From Chloroflexota bacterium (lineage in GTDB: Bacteria; Chloroflexota; Chloroflexia; Chloroflexales; Roseiflexaceae): DNA of 64,000 nucleotides. The position numbers and the translations under genes were made by a program. Below are positions 60,022 to 64,000 of the stretch, one piece after another (position 1 is the stretch's first letter; every line of letters starts with the position of its first letter). The notes beneath the pieces are model-generated. The model worked only from the letters and a program-made list of their open reading frames with translations. It was not told the origin of the DNA and made no database searches. The stretch is from contig JACAEQ010000027.1 in NCBI GenBank assembly GCA_013388755.1, positions 49,785-113,784 on the forward strand. Direction: 5' to 3'.

Positions 60022-60990
60022 CTAAATACCGTAGATCGCGCGCGCAATGGCAAAATAGATCGGCAGGCCGATCGTCAGGTTGAACGGGAAGGTAATCACC
60101 AGCGCCGCCGTCAGATAATAGCCGGGGTTGGCCTGTGGCAGCGCGATGCGCACGGCTGCCGGCGCAGCGATGTATGATGCACTGGCGGCCAGAACACCCA
60201 GGATCATGCTCCCGCCCGGAGACATGCCTGCAATGCTACCAAGCCATACGCCGAGTGCACCATGAAGGATCGGCATGACGATGCCGAAGCCGACCAGAAA
60301 GAACCCGGCTTTTGCAACATCGCGGAACTGGCGCGCTGCGACCATGCCCATCTCAAGCAAGAAGAGGGTTAACGCGCCCTTGAACGGGTCAACGAACAAT
60401 GGCGCGACCTGTGCAAATCCGCTTTTTCCCGCAATGGCACCGATCAGCAACCCGCCGAAGAGTAATAGAATACTCTTGCCGGTCAGCACCTCGTGCAACA
60501 CATCCCCCCACGATCCTACCTTACCCAGGCGCGAGCGGGCAATTACCATGGCGACAACGATTCCTGGTATCTCCATAATGGCGACCAGCGCAGGCGTGTA
60601 CCCTTCATACGGCATGTGAATACTTTCGAGAAAGGTCAGGCTTGCGCTGAAGGTGACCGCCGAAACCGAGCCGTAGTGGGCCGCGATCGCTGCGGCGTCG
60701 GCAATGCCGAAGCGGCCAAGCGAGCGTAACAGGGCGTAGCACCAGATCGGGATGCCGATGCCGATGACAAGTGTGACCAGCGCAGGCGCCCACAGTTGCG
60801 CCAGTGGCGTCGCCGAGAGTTCGGCGCCACCTTTCAACCCGATCGCCAGCAGCAGATAGATCGACAGCGCACTGTAGAGCGCATCGGGGAAGTGCAGGTC
60901 ACTGCGCACCAGCGTGGCGACAATACCAAGTAAAAAGGCTAATGCCATTGGTGAGAGCAGGTTGATCCGCACCAGTTCGAACAGGTCCAT
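60022..60990 (-). CDS. sbtA: SbtA-type sodium-dependent bicarbonate transporter
   Basis: This 322-residue membrane protein has ten predicted helices in two halves. Hallmarks are YSALSIYLLLAIGLKGG, AAHYGSVSAVTFSASLTFLE and the mirror segment LAASASYIAAPAAVRIALP, which form the pseudosymmetric substrate site of SbtA. It imports HCO3- with Na+. In a Chloroflexales-type organism bicarbonate is the carbon substrate of the 3-hydroxypropionate bicycle. No SbtB-type regulator gene is adjacent. The start at 60990 has AAAGGA about 9 nt upstream. Confidence 0.9.
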   Translation of the reverse strand: MDLFELVRINLLSPMALAFLLGIVATLVRSDLHFPDALYSALSIYLLLAIGLKGGAELSATPLAQLWAPALVTLVIGIGIPIWCYALLRSLGRFGIADAAAIAAHYGSVSAVTFSASLTFLESIHMPYEGYTPALVAIMEIPGIVVAMVIARSRLGKVGSWGDVLHEVLTGKSILLLFGGLLIGAIAGKSGFAQVAPLFVDPFKGALTLFLLEMGMVAARQFRDVAKAGFFLVGFGIVMPILHGALGVWLGSIAGMSPGGSMILGVLAASASYIAAPAAVRIALPQANPGYYLTAALVITFPFNLTIGLPIYFAIARAIYGI

Positions 60991-61071
60991 GCGATTGCGT
61001 CCTTTGAGCAGATGCGATGATCGTGATGGGTGTGACGCCATTATAGCGACAGGTGGGACGCCACCAGTTCA

Positions 61072-61827
61072 ATGATGCTCGCCATGGATGGTTCCGACGA
61101 TTGCGGTGCCTTGCATGCGCCGGTGCTGCCGGTGCTCCGCGCACTGCTGATGACACTTCCGAGACCTGCCGGTCCGCTGCTTGATGTCGGATGCAGTGCA
61201 GGCGGCAAGGCTGCGTTGTGGACCGGACCGTTCGGCGGTCACATCCCATTGATCGGTGTGGATATCGATCGGGTTGCGCTGCGTCGTGCTGCAGTACACC
61301 GGCGGTTCGACGCAATCGTAGCCGATGCTCACGCTCTGCCGCTGTGCGCGTCCAGTTGCGGTGCGGCGGTATGCAGCGCCACCCTTGGCTTGCTGGCCGA
61401 CCCGCGGCTTGCATTGTGCGACATGCGCCGGGTGGTGCGACCGGGAGGGTGGGTGCTGGTTGTGACGGCAACATGGACCTGGACCCTGGCAATTCCATGG
61501 CCCGCTGCGCTGTGCTACCGGCTTGCACTCGTGCTCAGAGCACACCCTGGTGCGAATCGTGATCTCCTGCTTTCGACGCCTGAACCGGCTGAAGGGCTCG
61601 TAACGCTTCTGCGCGACGCGGGATGGCCGGCGGTGACAGCAGGCGTGTTCGTGCTTGACGCCGAGGGAGATGCACTGGCGCGAGCACTGCCGTTATTGCC
61701 GTGGCGCCTGGTACGCCCGCGCGTTGCTGACCGTCTGACCACCGCCGAGCTGCGCGAGTGTGACGCCATCGCTGCTCAGGCGGACGCCGAGTTGCGTGCC
61801 CTGGCCCTGGTAGCGATCGGATCGTAG
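61072..61827 (+). CDS. Class I SAM-dependent methyltransferase
   Basis: The 251-residue protein has a SAM-binding Rossmann fold: motif I LLDVGCSAGGKAALW, an acidic end of strand 2 (IGVDIDRVAL), ADAHALPLCASSCGAAVCS (motif II/III of the UbiE-like group) and MRRVVRPGGWVLVV. Substrate unknown. It diverges from sbtA with an 81-bp gap. Two adjacent ATGs at 61072 and 61075 are both possible starts. Confidence 0.82.
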   Translation: MMLAMDGSDDCGALHAPVLPVLRALLMTLPRPAGPLLDVGCSAGGKAALWTGPFGGHIPLIGVDIDRVALRRAAVHRRFDAIVADAHALPLCASSCGAAVCSATLGLLADPRLALCDMRRVVRPGGWVLVVTATWTWTLAIPWPAALCYRLALVLRAHPGANRDLLLSTPEPAEGLVTLLRDAGWPAVTAGVFVLDAEGDALARALPLLPWRLVRPRVADRLTTAELRECDAIAAQADAELRALALVAIGS

Positions 61828-61887
61828 CCGGTTTCAGGAGAAGCATGCGCAGTTATCACAGGAGCATTCAACCCGAGAGCACACCTT

Positions 61888-61920
61888 CTTCACACCCTCT
61901 TCACACCTGGCCTGCATACT
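61888..61920 (+). promoter_or_regulatory. 11-bp-phased direct repeats next to a -10-like box
   Basis: CTTCACACC occurs at 61888-61896 and again at 61899-61907, an 11-bp period. CATACT at 61915-61920 is a -10-like box, placing the repeats over the -35 position. This is how OmpR/PhoB-type activators bind. No strong -35 is present, consistent with an activated promoter for the secreted protein gene at 61983. Confidence 0.4.
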
Positions 61921-61982
61921 TGGATCAACGATACGCTACGCCCTGGCACTCTTCCAGGGCCCGACATCAAGGGAGAACGACA

Positions 61983-62678
61983 ATGAAGCACATCTTTGCA
62001 AAAGTGATTGCCGGTGGTGCGCTGGCACTGGCTCTCGCGCTGTCTCCGCTGACGGTCGCACCATCGTTTGCAGCGGCGCCGTACCTGCAGAACGAACAGA
62101 CGCAGCCACCAGCACGCCCTGATCTCCAACGCCGATTTGGAGCGGCGGCGCTGACGACGAGCCTGATCCGCGCAACCGCCGACGTTACCGGCCTGACGCC
62201 GCAGCAAGTGATTGAACAGTTGAACACCGGCAAGTCTCTCACCCAGATCGCTGCCGACAATGGGAAGACCGAGCAGGATGTGGTTGCCGCGTCACGCACC
62301 AGACTCAATAGCTGGCTCGATCAGCTGGTGGCGAATGGCCGGATCACCCGGGAGCGCGCCGACGAGGTGCTGAAAGCATTCGATGAGAATGCGTCAAAAG
62401 TGATGAACGACCAGCAACTGGGGAAGAAGATCGAGTGGGCACGACGCGTACCCGTCGCTATGGGACTGGTGCATGTCACTGCCGATTTGACCGGTCTGAC
62501 GCCACAGCAAGTGACCGAACAACTCCGTGCCGGCAAATCGATTGCGCAGATTGCCACCGAACATGGCACAAGTGCTGACGATATCCTTGCCGAATTGCGC
62601 AAACGCGGCCAGGAACGCCTTGATCAGGCGCTCAAACGCGCGGAGCAACTGATTGATACCTCATTACCAGCTCGTTAA
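61983..62678 (+). CDS. Secreted protein with two LTPQQV repeats
   Basis: This 231-residue exported protein has a signal peptide (KVIAGGALALALALSPLTVAPSFAAA). Two related ~40-residue repeats follow: TADVTGLTPQQVIEQLNTG and TADLTGLTPQQVTEQLRAG, each continuing KSxxQIAxxxGxxxxDxxA. These look like small helical bundles, as in bacterial proteins with two-helix repeats of unknown role. The C terminus is a charged helix. No enzymatic motif. SD GGGAGA about 7 nt upstream. Confidence 0.8.
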   Translation: MKHIFAKVIAGGALALALALSPLTVAPSFAAAPYLQNEQTQPPARPDLQRRFGAAALTTSLIRATADVTGLTPQQVIEQLNTGKSLTQIAADNGKTEQDVVAASRTRLNSWLDQLVANGRITRERADEVLKAFDENASKVMNDQQLGKKIEWARRVPVAMGLVHVTADLTGLTPQQVTEQLRAGKSIAQIATEHGTSADDILAELRKRGQERLDQALKRAEQLIDTSLPAR

Positions 62679-62684
62679 CGGCTG

Positions 62685-62690
62685 TATAAT
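62685..62690 (+). promoter_or_regulatory. -10 box immediately upstream of the RuvC-like gene
   Basis: A perfect TATAAT ends 6 nt before the ATG at 62697, so the transcript would start at the initiation codon (leaderless). A GAGG sits between box and ATG but is too close (2 nt) for a normal SD. Confidence 0.55.
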
Positions 62691-62696
62691 GAGGCC

Positions 62697-63167
62697 ATGC
62701 CTTCGCTGCTGGCAGTTGATCTTGGTTTACGCACCGGCCTGGCGTTGTACGGCGCCAATGGCCGGTTGCGTCGTTATGGTTCGCACAACTTCGGCAGCGT
62801 TGCGCGGCTTCGCCGTGGCGTGGCCGCCGTGCTCGCCGACGCCGATGATCCGGCGTGGCTCTATATCGAAGGGGGTGGCCCGCTGGCGGATATCTGGGCG
62901 CGCGAGGCCGAACGTTGTGGTATCGCCGTGCGTCTGGTAAGCGCAGAAACCTGGCGCGCTGCACTGCTGTACCAGCGCGAGCAGCGCCATGGCGAACAGG
63001 CCAAGCGTGTTGCGGATGCCCTCGCTCGCCGGGTGATCGTATGGTCCGGCGCGCCCCGCCCGACCGCGTTGCGCCACGATACTGCCGAAGCCATCCTGGT
63101 CGGCCTGTGGGGTGTGCTCGATGTGGGCTGGCTGGAGCGTGTACCGGAAGACCTACGGCGCCGTTGA
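62697..63167 (+). CDS. RuvC-like nuclease (predicted crossover junction resolvase)
   Basis: The 156-residue protein shows the RNase H-fold pattern of RuvC-like resolvases. LLAVDLGLRTGLALYG supplies the first Asp, LYIEGGGPLADIW the Glu, and RHDTAEAILVGLWG the last Asp/Ala-rich helix. A segment SAETWRAALL...EQAKRVADALARRV resembles the phage/viral-type resolvases. It probably cuts branched DNA. Whether the canonical ruvC lies elsewhere is unknown. The endonuclease V gene follows almost immediately on the same strand. Confidence 0.75.
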   Translation: MPSLLAVDLGLRTGLALYGANGRLRRYGSHNFGSVARLRRGVAAVLADADDPAWLYIEGGGPLADIWAREAERCGIAVRLVSAETWRAALLYQREQRHGEQAKRVADALARRVIVWSGAPRPTALRHDTAEAILVGLWGVLDVGWLERVPEDLRRR

Positions 63168-63186
63168 TCGTGCCTGGAGGCCTGGA

Positions 63187-63864
63187 TTGTGGGATGGCAA
63201 CTGGCCGGCGAATCTTGAGGAAGCGCGCGTTATCCAGCAACGGCTGAGCGCACGAGTGATTGCGCACGATGCTCATGGCCCTGTTCAGACGGTTGCTGGC
63301 GTGGATGCCGGGTATGTCGCCGGTGATGCGCGCGCCGCGGTAGTGGTTCTGGCATTTCCATCACTCGAACCGCTCGATTATGCCGTGGCGCGCCGTCCGG
63401 TGGATTTTCCCTATATCCCCGGTTACCTCTCGTTCCGCGAAGCTCCCGCTGTGCTTGATGCGCTTGCCACGCTTCGTGTCATGCCGGATCTGCTGATCTG
63501 CGACGGTCATGGCCTGGCCCATCCGCGTCGCTGCGGCATCGCCTGCCACCTTGGCGTCGTTGCTGACCTGCCCTCGATCGGCTGCGCCAAATCACTGCTG
63601 GTCGGGACGCATGGCGCGCTGCCTGATGAGCGCGGGGCGTGGGTGCCATTGCGTGATCGTGACGAGGTGGTTGGCGCGGCGCTGCGCACCCGTCGCGGCG
63701 TACGGCCGGTCTACGTCTCGATTGGTCACCGCGTCGCGCTTGAAACGGCACTGCAGTTCGTCATGGCATGCGTCACGCGCTACCGCCTGCCGGAAACCAC
63801 CCGCGCTGCCGACGCACTTGCTTCACATAATCGGATGCCACTGATTGCGATCGGCGGCGCGTAA
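63187..63864 (+). CDS. nfi: Endonuclease V
   Basis: This 225-residue enzyme has the EndoV motifs VAGVDAGY (metal-binding Asp), FPYIPGYLSFREAP (wedge/PYIP loop) and LLICDGHGLAHPRRCGIACHLGV (second Asp and His). A lysine-containing SIGCAKSLL completes the site. It nicks DNA 3' of deoxyinosine. TTG 63187 is chosen because GGAGG lies 6 nt upstream and no ATG/GTG is suitably placed. It follows the RuvC-like gene by 19 bp, so the two form a small DNA-repair unit. Confidence 0.92.
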   Translation: MWDGNWPANLEEARVIQQRLSARVIAHDAHGPVQTVAGVDAGYVAGDARAAVVVLAFPSLEPLDYAVARRPVDFPYIPGYLSFREAPAVLDALATLRVMPDLLICDGHGLAHPRRCGIACHLGVVADLPSIGCAKSLLVGTHGALPDERGAWVPLRDRDEVVGAALRTRRGVRPVYVSIGHRVALETALQFVMACVTRYRLPETTRAADALASHNRMPLIAIGGA

Positions 63865-63867
63865 GTG

Positions 63868-64000
63868 CCTATCCGAAAACCCATGGGCCTGCGGTCAGTG
63901 CGAGGAGCGCCAGCGACCGCGTGCAGCGAGCGCAGCGTGGCTGAAGCAATCGACCGGCGCGAGCGGAGAGTGCTTCGCTCGCGCTCGCAATGACATGGAC
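63868..64000. repeat. Family A repeat in inverted orientation, cut by window end
   Basis: It starts CCTATCCGAAAACCCATGGGC 3 bp after the nfi stop, the reverse complement of the right end of the copy at 3743-3894. It runs through GATTGC-type arms to CGCAATGACATGGAC at the last base. The other terminus lies outside the window. Confidence 0.75.

Overview
The window is GC-rich, gene-dense bacterial chromosome. The gene set points to the phylum Chloroflexota, most likely a relative of the filamentous phototrophs (Roseiflexus/Chloroflexus type). Supporting features are a CrtI-type phytoene desaturase, a SbtA bicarbonate transporter, a WD40 (pseudo)kinase, many UspA and CBS proteins, and a Der/DUF512 neighbourhood. 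No rRNA or 16S marker is present, so this placement is inference. I saw no tRNA gene, CRISPR array, intact transposase or prophage.

Layout. 1-3.5 kb: a Usp-like protein, a MetF-like reductase, an aspartate kinase with an altered N-terminal loop, and a lipoprotein. 3.9-9.1 kb: DUF512 radical-SAM/PDZ protein, GAF-GAF-HD-GYP protein, GTPase Der, and an FHA protein on the other strand. 9.3-16.6 kb: an AmrS-like protein that has lost its radical-SAM cysteines, signal peptidase I, a GT4 glycosyltransferase, a clan GH-A glycosidase, an L,D-transpeptidase and a membrane protein. 16.5-25.1 kb: a 1029-residue pseudokinase-WD40 receptor, phytoene desaturase, and MutS with a large disordered insertion. 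25.2-28.0 kb: an ICMT-like methyltransferase, a strongly structured leader RNA candidate, a YgfZ/GcvT-like protein and a split lipoate ligase (separate C-terminal-domain and catalytic proteins). 28.2-36.9 kb: GT2, DNA polymerase I, an ATP-grasp ligase, an MFS exporter, a GT1 glycosyltransferase and YggX.

37-50 kb is an accessory, stress-oriented stretch: a VOC dioxygenase, an alanine-dehydrogenase homologue lacking its key lysine, a CoA-transferase, three UspA proteins (two tandem), a COG1926 phosphoribosyltransferase, two divergent CBS proteins (one with a cysteine-rich tail), a LysR/R2lox pair, a Ca2+/H+ antiporter, a CoA-binding protein and a glycine-zipper protein. 50-64 kb: AGE-family epimerase, WecG/TagA glycosyltransferase, AspRS, PduO-type cobalamin adenosyltransferase, an ArmA/Rmt-type 16S rRNA methyltransferase homologue, GIDE protein, HtpX, a NarL-type two-component pair, SbtA, a SAM methyltransferase, a secreted repeat protein, a RuvC-like nuclease and endonuclease V.

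Two non-coding repeat families are interspersed. Family A (up to about 150 bp, terminal inverted repeats, five full or partial copies) and family B (136 bp, two copies, one with perfect 12-bp terminal inverted repeats) both look like MITEs. Several promoters are legible. Two genes (histidine kinase at 57832, RuvC-like at 62697) have a -10 box exactly 6 nt before the start codon, which suggests leaderless transcripts. Terminator-like hairpins separate several convergent or consecutive genes.
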